From Haematococcus lacustris (taxonomy: Eukaryota; Chlorophyta; Chlorophyceae; Chlamydomonadales; Haematococcaceae), in NCBI GenBank assembly GCA_030144725.1, contig JASKMD010000026.1, positions 9,416,616 to 9,480,615 on the forward strand: a stretch of DNA of 64,000 bases, written 5' to 3'. Position numbers and translations under genes: made by a program. The notes under the pieces were generated by a model. That model was not told where the DNA came from. It saw only the letters and a program-made list of their open reading frames with translations, and ran no database searches. Below, one piece after another: positions 1 to 11,200 of the stretch (position 1 is its first letter; each line of letters begins with the position of its first letter).

Positions 1-100
1 CAGTGCAGCCGTTCCAGCAGGAGGTCCAGATCAGATCAGACCAGACCAAATCAGGCCAGATCAGGTCAGACAAGGTCAGATTACGGCAAATCCCATTAGA
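1..100. repeat. degenerate CAGAT/CAGAC short tandem repeat
   Basis: A run of loosely repeated five- to ten-base units built on CAGATCAGA and CCAGACCA, decaying toward position 100. It looks like an old microsatellite cut by the window edge. No gene signal is visible in it. Confidence 0.6.
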
Positions 101-419
101 TTTAGGTAGGTATTGGCGCATGGAGAATGGACGGGCGAATCTGCCTCTGAGGAGATAGATGACTGGAAAGCAAGCTAGCCACGCAACGCACACTTTCCTG
201 ACCCGGCAACACAGGCCAATGAGGTGAGTGTGATGTGCCCTCCCATTGCGCCAGCGAGTCTCTGCAGAGGTCTCTCCCAGCTGCTTTGCTTGGCTGCCTA
301 ATCAGGCTGTGCCTTGCCCCAATGACCGAGACAGCTGCAGCCCCTGGACTATACGAGTTTGATCCTCTGGCCCAGGGCCCATGGTGCAGCTGGGCATGCA
401 TGCGGGCAGGCCTGTGGGC

Positions 420-590
420 ATGGCCCCTCCGGGCTTGCAGGTGTTTTGGCAGCTTGCCTGCATCCGTGTAAGCCAGCTGCAGGCGTTCCAGTGCACGCTG
501 CTCCAGGGCAAGCTTCTGCTCCAGGGTGGCAAACCCGCCTAGCTCAGCAGCAGAGAGGGGGGTGCCTGCCCCCCCTTGGCCCTGCAGCAG
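420..590 (-). CDS. possible exon of an unrecognised minus-strand gene
   Basis: A minus-strand reading frame here encodes a charged, probably helical stretch (ATLEQKLALEQRALERLQ) followed by YTDAGKLPKHLQ. It is preceded by a CTGCTGCTGCAG that could be a splice acceptor. It reads more like protein than the low-complexity frames around it, but I found no convincing donor, neighbouring exon or family match. It could be one exon of a gene that continues left of the window, or chance. Confidence 0.25.
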
Positions 591-599
591 CAGCAGGGG

Positions 600-1639
600 G
601 AGGCAGGCCAGCAGGCTGGTGGAGCCAGCAGGAGGGCTGCTTGGCTTCCGTTCACCCGGGCAGCATGTCTGCCCTCTCTCCCTCTTCCCTCCCCGTCTCC
701 CGCCTTCATCCTCATAGGGCGGGCCAGACAGGGTAAGATGGGCCAAGGTGTGGGCGTGGAGCAAGCAGACAGAGCTGAAGGCACAGCTGGGTAGGGGGGT
801 AGGGGCAGCAGGGGGCCCCACTTGCGGGCAGCAGGGGATGCCAGTGTGGGGTGAGGGGGTGAGGGGGTGTTGGTGGTGGGCGGTGGGAGCTTGAACTCGC
901 TGATCGTAGGGCTGGTGTAAGCTATGTCTGTGCAGCACTGCCACCCTCAGGCGCCGCTGCCATCACAGCAAGGGAGGCAGCTGGCCACTGGTCCCCCCAT
1001 GCGGTTTGAAAGACGCGGGTACTAAACTTAAGCTGCGGTTCGCGGCGCAATGGCCCCAACCACGTTCAGCTTGGCATGTTATGTCAGTCGGAGGGGTGTG
1101 CTGATGTGGGGCGATGATTTTGAGCATCGCGATGGGGAGGAGGAGTCGGAACCCGCAATGGAGCGAGGGAGGCACCCACCGCCGTTGCTTGCTCGCCCGA
1201 CATGTGCTTGGTGGTGGCTGGCCGTGTTCCGGGGGCGGGGTGATGGCACACAAGGAGTAGCACACAAGGAGTAAACACCACAGGCAACACCCTTGCAAGC
1301 GGGAATCAGGCACGGAGTCAGCGCACTTCAGCGCAGCGAGGTACGCACAGGTGAAGCGAAGGACGCCATGTGTCCGTGTGACGGGAGGCCTTGTGGTAAA
1401 AGAACGTGGTGGTGGACGCCTTGTGCGGTCAGCAGCTCGCCCGTGTCAAGCACGGTGACTTAGCTGAGGGGCTGCGTGCTGCTGTCGCCCCTCGGCCCGT
1501 TGAGTGTTGGGGTGGATTTTTCAAGGAGAGAGAGTGCCAAGCGTGGGGCTAGGAGAAGGAGAGGCCCGCCTCCCCCTTCCCTGCTCTAACTATGTAGCTC
1601 AGCTATCAAGAGGTGCTAACTGGGATGCGACCCTAACCT
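600..1639. other. no recognisable gene
   Basis: About one kilobase with short open frames on both strands but no domain, splice pattern or repeat that I recognise. It runs up to the truncated Fanzor copy that starts near 1640. Confidence 0.5.
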
Positions 1640-2190
1640 GAGCAGGCAGCTGAGCCCACCAAGGGCAAAGGCAAGGCCCAGGGCAAGGCTGCCAAAGCCA
1701 AGCCAGCACCACAGCCAGGCAGGTGGCTGGACAGGGACTGCAACGCAGCGCTGAACATGCAGCGCATTGGGGAGAGCAGGTGGCGGCCGCTGGAGCTGTG
1801 CTACTGGCCAGACCAGGGAGCGCTGCCAGCCAAGGGCAAGGAGTACCCTGGCCTGGGCCACAAGCGGCTGCGAGACAAGCCACCCAAGGCCCAGCAGCAG
1901 CAGCAGCAGCCTGCTGCGGCACAGTAGTGTGTGCCCCCCATCTGAACTGTCATCAGCTTACATTAGTGCATGTTTTGTCATGCCAACTCTACACATTAGC
2001 CCTAACGGGTCAGGCAATAATGCAGGTGGTAGGCGCTCATGTGCCATGTGCACTGGGTTTACTCCACACAGCCCAATAACACCCTTTGAGTCGGGCCACT
2101 ACTGCCCACTAGTATATTCCCGCTAGTGGCTGCTAGTGGCTACTACTGGTCCGGCTCAAATGGAGGCCCTAGTGAGGGACAAGGGGGCTG
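1640..2190 (+). mobile_element. 5'-truncated Fanzor element (copy A)
   Basis: The last part of a Fanzor gene plus the element's right end. Frame codons near 1660-1927 encode a lysine/alanine/glycine linker, then WLDRDCNAALNM-like residues (the RuvC-III catalytic motif DRDxNAA), a conserved C-terminus (GKEYPGLG, KRLRDKPPKAQ) and polyglutamine before a TAG stop at 1927. The same order occurs in copy C at 23520-23800. After the stop, the non-coding right end (about 1978-2190) matches copies B, C and D and finishes at GGGACAAGGGGGCTG. Everything upstream of the linker, including RuvC-I, is missing, so this copy cannot encode a nuclease. It may have arisen by 5' truncation or partial duplication. 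Confidence 0.8.
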
Positions 2191-2617
2191 AGAGGGCCAT
2201 GGGCCAGCCAGGGGGGCGAGTTAGTCCAAGCTCTGCCGCAACATCCGGTCCGGCTCCAGCCACCGCCGCTGCGCTACCAGATGCCGCGCGTCCTTCCCCC
2301 GCTGTTTCTGAACCTTCCGCACGCGTCTGTACTCTCCGCGTCAAGGATGTGCGCGCAGTCACTGCCCGGTCGGCCAAGGCTGGGCAGGGGCGGCCATCCG
2401 ATGTAGCGGCACAGCTCCAATGACCGGTACAAGCGGGTCACGTACCAAAGGATGTTGAGCGCCAGCAGCTGTGCGAAGTGACGCGTGGAGGGCGCAGATC
2501 ATGCTTGAGGCAATGTTCGTTGGGCTGGGCAATGTGGGCTCTCTGCCGGATTTGAAGATAGGTGCATGAAGGGCCGCAGGTGTAGCATGAGGGCTGTAGT
2601 GATGTGAGGACTTCAGG
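2191..2617. other. no recognisable gene; likely upstream region of the ARD gene
   Basis: A plus-strand frame is open at 2136-2423, rich in alanine, serine and proline, with no recognisable domain. GTGTAGCATGAGGGCTGT near 2579 resembles the 3' part of the SINE described at 28969. The interval probably contains the 5' UTR and promoter of the dioxygenase gene. Confidence 0.4.
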
Positions 2618-3718
2618 ATGGCCGTCGGACCGCCACCGTTGGAGCCCAGCCCCGCGGAGATTGCTCTGGCGCAGGTACAGGGTCCCGGCATCACTATTTC
2701 GCTACCAGCCGTGGGCTGACGTTGTCTCATGCCAGCATCTGGACTTCCTGCGTGCAGCCCGATGATATAGCCACGGCCAGCGTGAATGCCTGGTACATGG
2801 ACGACTCCGACGAAGACCAGCGCAAACCGCACAAGTAAGGCATGCTCCTGACTGGCCTCGTCATGTTCTGCACCATTGAGTCTATCCGACACCTTGCTAC
2901 CCTTGCAGGCTGGACCCCAACCAGCCGGTCTCCCTTAGTCAGCTTGCACAGCTGGGTGTGCTGTACTGGAAGCTGGATGCTGACCAGCACGAAACTGATC
3001 CCAAGCTTGCAGCCATTAGGAAAGTGCGAGGCTACTCTTACGTGGTGTGTGGTCTGCAGGCGCATGTGTGATGAGCTGAACCCTGGTAGAATTGCAAGTA
3101 CCTATACCCAGGAATGCACGAATGATGCAAGTGCAGGAGATCATTAGCATTTCGAAGGACACCTTGTCGGGGTATGACGAGAAGCTGAAAACATTTTACA
3201 TGGAGCACATCCACACAGATGAGGAGATTCGTTTCATCCTGGATGGACAAGGCAAGTCCGCGGTCCCCAACAGAGCAAGCACTATAAGTGTCTGTGTTCC
3301 TTGTTCTCAAGTAAGTTGCCTGCATGCTGATGCTGGTTGACACAGGTTACTTTGATGTGCGTGATCTTGACGATCGGTGGATTCGAATTGAGTGCAACAA
3401 GGGTGACCTCATCATTCTGCCAGAGGGTATCTATCACCGCTTCACACTAACAGAGTCAAACTATGCACAGGTGATTGGATTCAGTTGGTGCAAATCATGG
3501 TTCAGTTGGTGAAAATCACACTCAGCATTAATGCGCAGTCACACGAGTGGTAACTATGAGTGTTGCAAATGCTGCAGGCCATGCGTCTGTTTGTTGGCGA
3601 GCCTATCTGGACGCCGTATAACAGACCACAGGAGGAGCATGCAAGTCGGTTGAAGTACCTGAAACAGTTTGGCAACCCCAATACTGTGGCAGTTCACAGA
3701 CTAGAGCACAGAAGCTGA
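2618..3718 (+). CDS. ARD1: acireductone dioxygenase
   Basis: Cupin-fold enzyme of the methionine salvage pathway that oxidises acireductone (Fe form: keto-acid precursor of methionine plus formate). Exons 2618-2674, 2758-2834, 2909-3044, 3137-3251, 3346-3470 and 3578-3718 total 651 nt, or 216 residues, near the family's usual 180-200 with a short N-terminal extension. Family landmarks are [12 protein letters not shown] near the start, LGVLYWKLD, the metal-binding [10 protein letters not shown] (two His and a Glu), [15 protein letters not shown], then [11 protein letters not shown] with the last ligand His, and [12 protein letters not shown]. Intron 4 begins AAG|GCAAGT, a GC-AG intron; the others are GT-AG. 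The start was chosen because exon 1 joins in phase to exon 2. The family is certain, exon 1 likely. Confidence 0.93.
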
Positions 3719-3793
3719 CCTGGCACTTGACTGCTTGTGAGCGCAATGCAAAGATGATCTGGCGTGCTACCTCTAGCATCACCCGCTGCTCTC

Positions 3794-3798
3794 TGTAA
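3794..3798 (+). terminator. TGTAA polyadenylation motif
   Basis: TGTAA lies 76 nt after the ARD stop codon. This pentamer is the usual poly(A) signal in volvocine green algae, so it supports both the gene end and the likely lineage. Confidence 0.55.
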
Positions 3799-3988
3799 TG
3801 CTAGAGGATGCTAACATGCCGTCCTCATCTTCCTGCATCATGCTTCTGATAGCAGGTCAACACGCTGTGTCAGTCAATTAGCTGGCTGACAGAACATCCT
3901 GGCTGACATAATAGCCTTGGACTGGCCGCAGCATGTGTCATCCAGAGTGGCTATGCTGTAGCTGGGCTGGCTGCAGGCTGAGCTGTCA

Positions 3989-4908
3989 AAGCTGGAATGT
4001 AGCGTCACATAACTGTATTTTCACGGGAAATCCGAGTTGCTTGAAAAGGCCACCGCCCGTCGCACTGCGCATCGCGTGATGGCTGAGAAGAAGCGGAAGG
4101 GTAGCGACAAGCACAAGAAGGGCCCGGGAAAGAAACGGAAAGATTCGTGTCCCTAGCCGACTGTGGGCTACGTGAGTTACGCGCTGTGTGATAACCCGTC
4201 GCTCCTGTTGGTTCCATCGCAGCGTCTCGTTCCCCTCAAGGCAAGCAACGACAGGAGCGTCGGGATGGCTGGACCACGCGCAGACGTCAGGTAACAGGAC
4301 GCGTACGCCTTGTGTTTCCCCGCACTGTTTGTGTCCCCGCCTTTGTCTTGGCCTGTCAAGGTGGCCTGTCAGAATGTTGATTGTGCTCGACCGCAGGTCA
4401 TTAAGGTCCCGGAGGGCGCTGTGCTGCGCGGGTGCAAGAAGACGAGGCGCAAGCTCCGGGCGCATCTCCAGTTGCGGGCTGAAATCCACTCCCAGCTTCG
4501 TGTGATTGCGTCGCTATTTGTGCTTAGAATCTTCCTAACGTGCCTGGTGAGCCCTGGGGTACCGCAGCGCCACTCAGCCTCCAGCCGTGCAGCATCCTCG
4601 TGCACAGGATGCTGCCCCCCTGCCCCCACTCCACCCGCGCGCCTATGCGCAGCCTGCCCCTGCCCAGCCTGCCAGCATGGAGTGTGACATCGACTCATGC
4701 CAACTCTACACGATAGCCCTAACGGGTCAGGCACTAATCTAGGTGGTGGGCGGCTCATGTGCCATGTGCACTGGGTTTACTCCACACAGCCCAATAACAC
4801 CCTTTGAGTCGGGCCACTATTGCCCACTAGTATATTCCCGCTAGTGGCTGCTAATGGCTACTACTGGTCCGGCTCAAATGGAGGCCCTAGTGAGGGACAA
4901 GGGGGCTG
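3989..4908 (+). mobile_element. internally deleted Fanzor element (copy B), 920 bp
   Basis: The left part (3989-4695) aligns with 18643-20373 of copy C minus its nested insertion, and the right part (4697-4908) aligns with 23856-24084. The junction falls after GACATCGACTC, where copy C continues into the rest of its gene, so about 3.5 kb including all RuvC motifs is gone. A two-base TC overlap at the junction suggests a microhomology deletion. The left part still encodes the Fanzor N-terminus: from ATG at 4075 a lysine-rich stretch (MAEKKRKGSDKHKKG, like a nuclear localisation signal), then exons reading VIKVPEGAVLRGCKKTRRKL without the stops present in copy C. It has both element ends but no nuclease, so any movement would need enzyme in trans. 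Confidence 0.85.
4697..4908 (+). ncRNA. Fanzor right end of copy B (candidate omega-RNA region)
   Basis: About 212 nt conserved with copies A, C and D: it opens CATGCCAACTCTACAC, contains CCCTAACGGGTCAGGC, TTGGGTCGGGCCAC-like and GCTAGTGGCTGCTA blocks, and ends GGGACAAGGGGGCTG. In characterised OMEGA/Fanzor systems the guide-RNA scaffold lies at this end and the guide is read from DNA just beyond it. That this sequence is transcribed is inference. Confidence 0.4.
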
Positions 4909-5241
4909 ACATGACATTCTCGTACTTTTTTGTTTGTTTCTGATGTTACAGGGCTGTTGCTTGCATCAATCACTAGAATGGGTACACATGGTGTTCGTCA
5001 TGAGCAACGCAGTGGTACACAAGCGGTGAAGTGAACCCAGCCATGAGGTCCATGCACGGATCATCTTGTTTATGATATGTTGCTGATGGGTGCCTAATGT
5101 GAGTATGGCCTTGTAATGCAGGCATAGCATGCAATGCAGGAACGCATGTGATGTGCACCATCTCGTTCACCAGGGTTCTTCTATGTACAAGCCGGGTCCT
5201 TATGTACCTCTTGCCACCTTGCCATTTCCGTGTCCAGATTT
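4909..5241. other. 3' flank of the kleisin gene
   Basis: No coding signal. On the minus strand a TGTAA (TTACA at 4946-4950) lies about 290 nt past the kleisin stop and could be its poly(A) signal. Confidence 0.4.
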
Positions 5242-8200
5242 TCAGCTCGACATCACTCCGCCCTGGCGTATCAAGATGTCACCGAAGGGCCGGTTCTGAG
5301 CCGCCCGAGTAAGTCCGGCTGTCTGGGTGACCAGCACCTGCATGACCAACACAACAGGACCGTGCATGCACCCCTACCATGTAACGAGCACGCAGAGGGA
5401 AAGGTGAACTAGATGCTGAGGTGAAACAGGCAAGGTGAAACAGGCAAGGTAAAGCATATACGAAGGTAGCAATGGGAACCCTGTGTCCCCAGCAACCAGC
5501 TAGTTGTAGCAGGCCTGCCACCACAGGCGTTCTTGGTTGGTTGGTGACAGCATGGCCTCTGGCAATGGATGGCCAGTGTGATATGACAGTGGCTTCAGAA
5601 GCCACGAGGCTGGGCTGGGCTGGGCTGGTGTCTCTAGGGGGACTGACCTGCATGAACAGCTTCACAGCCTCAGCGCGGGTGAGGCGCTGGGCCAGGCTCA
5701 AGAAGGACACTGCCGGGTCAGCCTGACCAGCCGCACTCTGCATGTCCAGCTCCTGGCGCACCAGCCTGCACACACCACCCACCCACACGGAACTGTGTAG
5801 CTGGCACATGCGTGGGACTGCCTGCAGGACCCAGACATTAGACAAGGCAACATGCGGCGCAGCTGCCCAGGAAAGTGGCAAATAAAAAGCACAGTAACTA
5901 TAAGCCCAGCATGTCTGTCTCGCATTGGAGGCACGAGCAGGTGGGCACACTGTACACTTAGGGCAGACATGCCACTACCTAGTCTGCATGTGCATGCAAG
6001 CATGCATGCAAGCTCTGAACGTACTTGAGGACCACTGCGGTGCTCTTGCCCATCCCACTGGCGCCCAGCGGCTGCTGCTGGTGTCGCAGATGCTGGGTCA
6101 TGAAGCCTCCTGCACTGCTCTCAAGCAGCTGGAAGTCCAAGGTTGCCACGGGGCCAGAGGGTCTTGCAGGCATGGCAGCTGCAGCACCCAGCTCCTCACC
6201 ATCACTGTCAGCCTGCATGCAGCATGGACAGCACATGGCAATGCCTTGCTCCCACACTTCATCCAACCAACAGTGAGGGATTGTGGTCAGAGCAACCGCC
6301 TGTGGCCATGGCCCCAACCAACAATACTTTCTTAACAGGCTGGGATAAACTTCATGGGCTCAACCAACACTATACCCCAGCCTGGTTGTGAGCATATGAC
6401 TTTGCATATTTGCAGTGCTCCTGGATGTCATCATGCTGGTAGGAGACGCCCCCACTCTCCACCCCACCCACACTGCCTGACAGACTACTCCTGCTAGCCC
6501 CCCACCCCCACTGCCCCCTCACCCGCAGGTCTAACCCGCCAAACTCAAAGCCAGCATCCCCAGCTGGCAGCAGGTCCTCCAGCGCTGCTGAGCCCCAGTG
6601 CATGAGCGCGCCCTCGCTGGCCCCCAATGAGCGGCTGTCCGCACCCCGGCCCTTGGCGCCCGAGCGCGTCCACACATGCCGGCCATGGCTGCTGCCTCCG
6701 GTGATGTCAGGGACCGCCAGCAGGTCGTTGGGGGAGTGGCCGCTGCCGGGCAGCAGCAGGCCACCGCTGTCAGGGCCGCTGACGCTGCTGGTACGCTGCG
6801 CCCCGAGCCTGCAGCCGCAGCACAAGCCAGAGAGTGGCATTCAGGCGCAACGGCCGAGCTGGAGGTAGGAGTGCATGTGCATGCATGTATATGCAGGTAC
6901 ATGTGAGGGCCAGTGCTAAGCATGTCTACCACATAGGGTGTCTACTACGCTCTGCTAAGGTCACGGGCTGCATGAGCAGGTGCAGTACATCACGACCTCC
7001 TGCTGTGGCTGACAACCTATATCTAGTTATAGTGGACCAGTGTTTTTTTTTTAACGCTATATATAGCGATCGCTATAAAAAGCGACATTTCAGAGGGCTC
7101 CGTGCGCTATGAATTGGACCCCTTGCGGACTGCGCTATAGCGCATCGCGTTATAAAAAGTGAACTTTGTACTGCAGCCGCAGCTCGGCTGAGAGCCGCAA
7201 TTTGGATAAGCGCCGCAGTCTCGATGGCTGAGGGCCGTGCCCGCCGAGGGTATAGCGATGGTGCCTACTTACAAGCCAGGGCACACGGTAACAGCAACAG
7301 GTTTCAGGACAGCTGGCTCACTGGCGATCGCCCACTGTGGCTTACAAACCAAGGGCTCGATGCCTCAAACCAGTACAAGGCGCGCTGCGAACGCTGCAAC
7401 AAGAGCTTCAACTGCAACTTGCATACCATCAAGACCCATGAGGCGACCTCCGCCCACAAGACGGCAATGGCGGATTTCCATAGGCTGCAATCCAACAAAC
7501 GTCAGCTGGTTGGTGCCATCACCGTCGCAAGACATCAACGTGATGAGAGGCGCAACATGCTATTGGAGGTCAGTGCAGTAGGCTTGCCAAAGGAGGGTAA
7601 TCAAGCTCATTAGCCCAACCTTCTTTCGTCCACTTTTGTTTGGCAGGACCCTGAGATTGTGACCCAATTCAGCTGTGTGTTGTACTTACTGCGCCTGGGT
7701 CGTCCCATGACGGACCTAGAGGCCATGGTCAAGATGTTGAGAAAAATCAAGCACACAGCTGTGGCCAAGGCGCACTGGAAGGACAACGCTGGCTGGCAGA
7801 TGGCTGAGGCTATTGACGCTGTTTACCAGGAGGCCGACAAGGATCTCCTCAATTCAGCCCAGTTTATCTCAATCAGCTTGGACGAGGCCACCACCGTCGA
7901 CAACATGGCTGTCATGTGCGTGCATGCCTACGTGCTTGTGGACTTCGAGAGGAAGCAAATCTTCTTGGCCCTTAAGGAGGTAAGCTGGCCTGCCCAGCCC
8001 AGCCCAACCTAACCCAAAGCTAAGCCATGCTATTATGGCATGCCATGCAGGTGCAAAAGGCACCCAATGCTGATGAGTTGCTGCGTACGTTGCAGTCAGT
8101 GCTCGAGGCAGCAAGCCTGCCAGCCTCGGTGCTGCAGCGCAAGCTTGTAGCACTAGGCACCGACGGCGCAAGCGTCATGGTTGGGCCTCACTCAGGCCTG

Positions 8201-11200
8201 GCCGTCAAGGCTCGGCAGCAGCTCGCCCCCTTCAGTGCATCAGTGCACTGTGCAGCCCACCGTGTCAGCCTTGCAGCCTCTGTCATGGACAAGCACCGCA
8301 ATGTGCAGCGGCTGACTAGAGTTGTGGAAAACATCAACCAGCATTTTTGCAAGAGCCCAGCCCGCACCCAGAAGTACAAGCAGCTTTGCCACAGCCTTGG
8401 GCTCAAGGGTCAGCTGATAGGGCGGGCCGCGCCAACCCGTTGGCTGAGCTTGCGGAAGCCAGCAGAGCGGCTGGTGCGTGACATCAGGTCCTTGGTGTCC
8501 TACTTTGACACAGCCTCCACTGGCATCAGCAGCCTCCTCACAGACCTCCCTACTCTCTTGGCAGCCTGCGGGCTCTTGCCCATCCTCCGCTCACTCAACC
8601 GCCTCAACCTTCTGTGCCAAAGCCGTGCCATCTTTGTCGAGGACCTTATGCAGGAGGTGGCCCTGACGGCCAACAAGATCACTGCCATGTATTCCGGCCC
8701 CTCCCCCTTCTCTGCACTGGACTTTCCTGAGCTGACAGCCTTCACCAATGTGGCAGGACCTGGCAGCTGCCTGGTGTACAACGGCTCTGGCCATTTGGCA
8801 TTGCAGCCGCATGGGAGTGGCGGTATGACAGTGCAATCAGATGAGGCTGACAGTGACAGTGAGGATGAGGAGGAGGTAGGCAGCAGGCAGGCAGCAGCAG
8901 ACATGGAGACAACATTTGGTGAGAATGAGGAGGAGGAAGGCAGTGAGCTAGGCAGTGAGCCGGTGCAGCTGTACGCCATCCCCCCAAAAGGGCGCCGGGC
9001 TGCTTTAGTGCCAGCTTGTGACTTCCAGCAGCATGTCGACAGTGCCAAGCAGGAGCTGGCAGCAACAGCAGATGCTTTGGTACGTGACCTACACAGCCGC
9101 TTCCTCCCACCGGAGCATGCCAAAGGACTGGCTGTTGTGTACGCCCACTACTGGGACAAGCAGCCAAGCGATGAAGACTTCCTTGAGCGCCTGGCCATTG
9201 TCAAGGCCCGGTACTGCATGGACGCGACCTTGGCTGACGGCCAATTGGCGCCAGCCTTGTTGGACCAGCAGAAGCTATCTGCCCAGCAATCAGCATTTGT
9301 GGAAGTCATGCGCTGCCAAGCTGAACACCGTGTGCAGCTAAGCTCAGCAGCAGCCAACCCAGCCAAGGAGACCACCAAGCTGTGGCGCTACCTGGCTGGC
9401 CAACCCATCACCAAGGCTGACATCTTGGAGTACATCAAGCTGGCAGAGCTTGCTCTGGTCATGACACCAGGCTCAGTGGAGGAGGAGCGCATGTTCTCAG
9501 CCATGGCTTACCTCAAAGATGACACCCGCAACAGGCTGCAAGAGTGCCACTTGAATGTGTGCGCCCGTGTCTTCAGCAGCAATCAATTTGATTTGGACAC
9601 ATTCCCAGATGAGCGTGCCATTAGCAAGTGGCTGGATAACGCTGCTGTGCGTGGGCGCTACCGCCTTTGATTGGGCCAATTGCTTCAATTTGACAATTTT
9701 GTTGTGCGCTATGGGGCCCAATAGGGTCGCGCTATGAACATGACAGTCCCAATCTGAGCCATGACACTTTGTGCTATGAAATTGGAAAGAGGCCAAATGA
9801 AAAAAAAAACACTGTAGTGGACCCTACGCATCATTGTTGGACATTCCCCTCTGCACACACACCCCCTTGACCCCTTGCCTGGCTGTGCCCGGCACGGTGG
9901 CCAGGCCAGGCTGTCCTGTGAGCACCTCACCTGTGCACCAGCTGCTGGCCCAGGCCCAGCGAACTGTGTCCCGAGGTCTCACTGGCAGCGCGGGAGCCAG
10001 GTGCCCTCAGACTGGCCAGCCCTCCTGCGGACTGGCCCAGCAGCCGTGCCGCGCCCGAGCCCAGCTCGCTGTTAGGCCGGTGGCCTACACTGCCCAGCCC
10101 TGTAGAGCCGTGCGGGCTGCTGAGAGCACGAAGCCTGCACGGACAGAGCAGCACCAACAGAGCTCTGGTGCCTGCTGTTTGTGACTGAGGGCCTGGCAGG
10201 CCAGGTCAGTGAGAAATGTGATGTGATGTTGAGGATGCTGAGGATGGTGGTGGGAATGGGGGGCCGTGGCATTGTTGATGGTGTAGCAGGGGGGTAGCTC
10301 CAGCTGCAGGCAGGCAGGACACAGCATGTCACACAGGCTGTGCATCACTCAGGCTGTGCATTACCCAAGTCAAGCATACACTCCAACGCAGGCCGTGATG
10401 CCCATTGATGCACATTGACCCGCAGGGCTAGTGACACTGCACTATGTAGACAGTGTTTGAGGCTGATGGCTAGAAGCATGACACCGTGTGACAATAGCTC
10501 AGAGCTGAAGGTCGCAGCATAGCCAGACAGAGCAGAGTCCAGGCCACCCACCGCTCCACCTCAATGTCACCGCCAAACGGCAGCTCATGCACCATGTCAT
10601 GCATCTCGTCAGGATGCTCCAACAGCTGGTGCTGGCCGGAGTGGTCCTGACCGGACTGCGCAGGCTGCTGTCCTTGCTGCTCCAAGGCTGCGGCAGCCCC
10701 TCCTGCTTGATTCTGGGGAGAAAACTTGGTTCGCTTCCGGTTGCGTTGGTGCTGCACCTCCCCCTCCAGCTCAGCCGATGCTGTCCTCAATTCTGTGCAG
10801 CAGCAGAGGCCAGCATACATTGCTGCAATCTGCATGCAACTATACTTGAAGAGCTGTATGTGGAGTGTATGGCAGCAGGGCTGGTCAGAGCAGGGCTGGT
10901 CAGAGCAGGGCTGGCACAAGACAGCGCTGGCCAGAACAGTGCTGGTACAACGCTGTGCTAGCAGCAGGCAGCCAGGTCTGAATGCATCGCACCTGACACC
11001 CCACGCTGCAGCGCCTGGTCAAACACCGCAGCCAGCGGGGGACACAGTGGGAGCATGAGCTCCACCTTCTCCCCAGCGGCGGCCTCTGTCTGGACCCCAC
11101 CGGTCATGAGGGCAGAGCCCAGCAGCGTGCAAGCTTTGGGGAGGAGCATGTCTGCGACTGACTGCTTGCCAGCCTTGGTGCCTGCATGGCCTGCTTGCCC

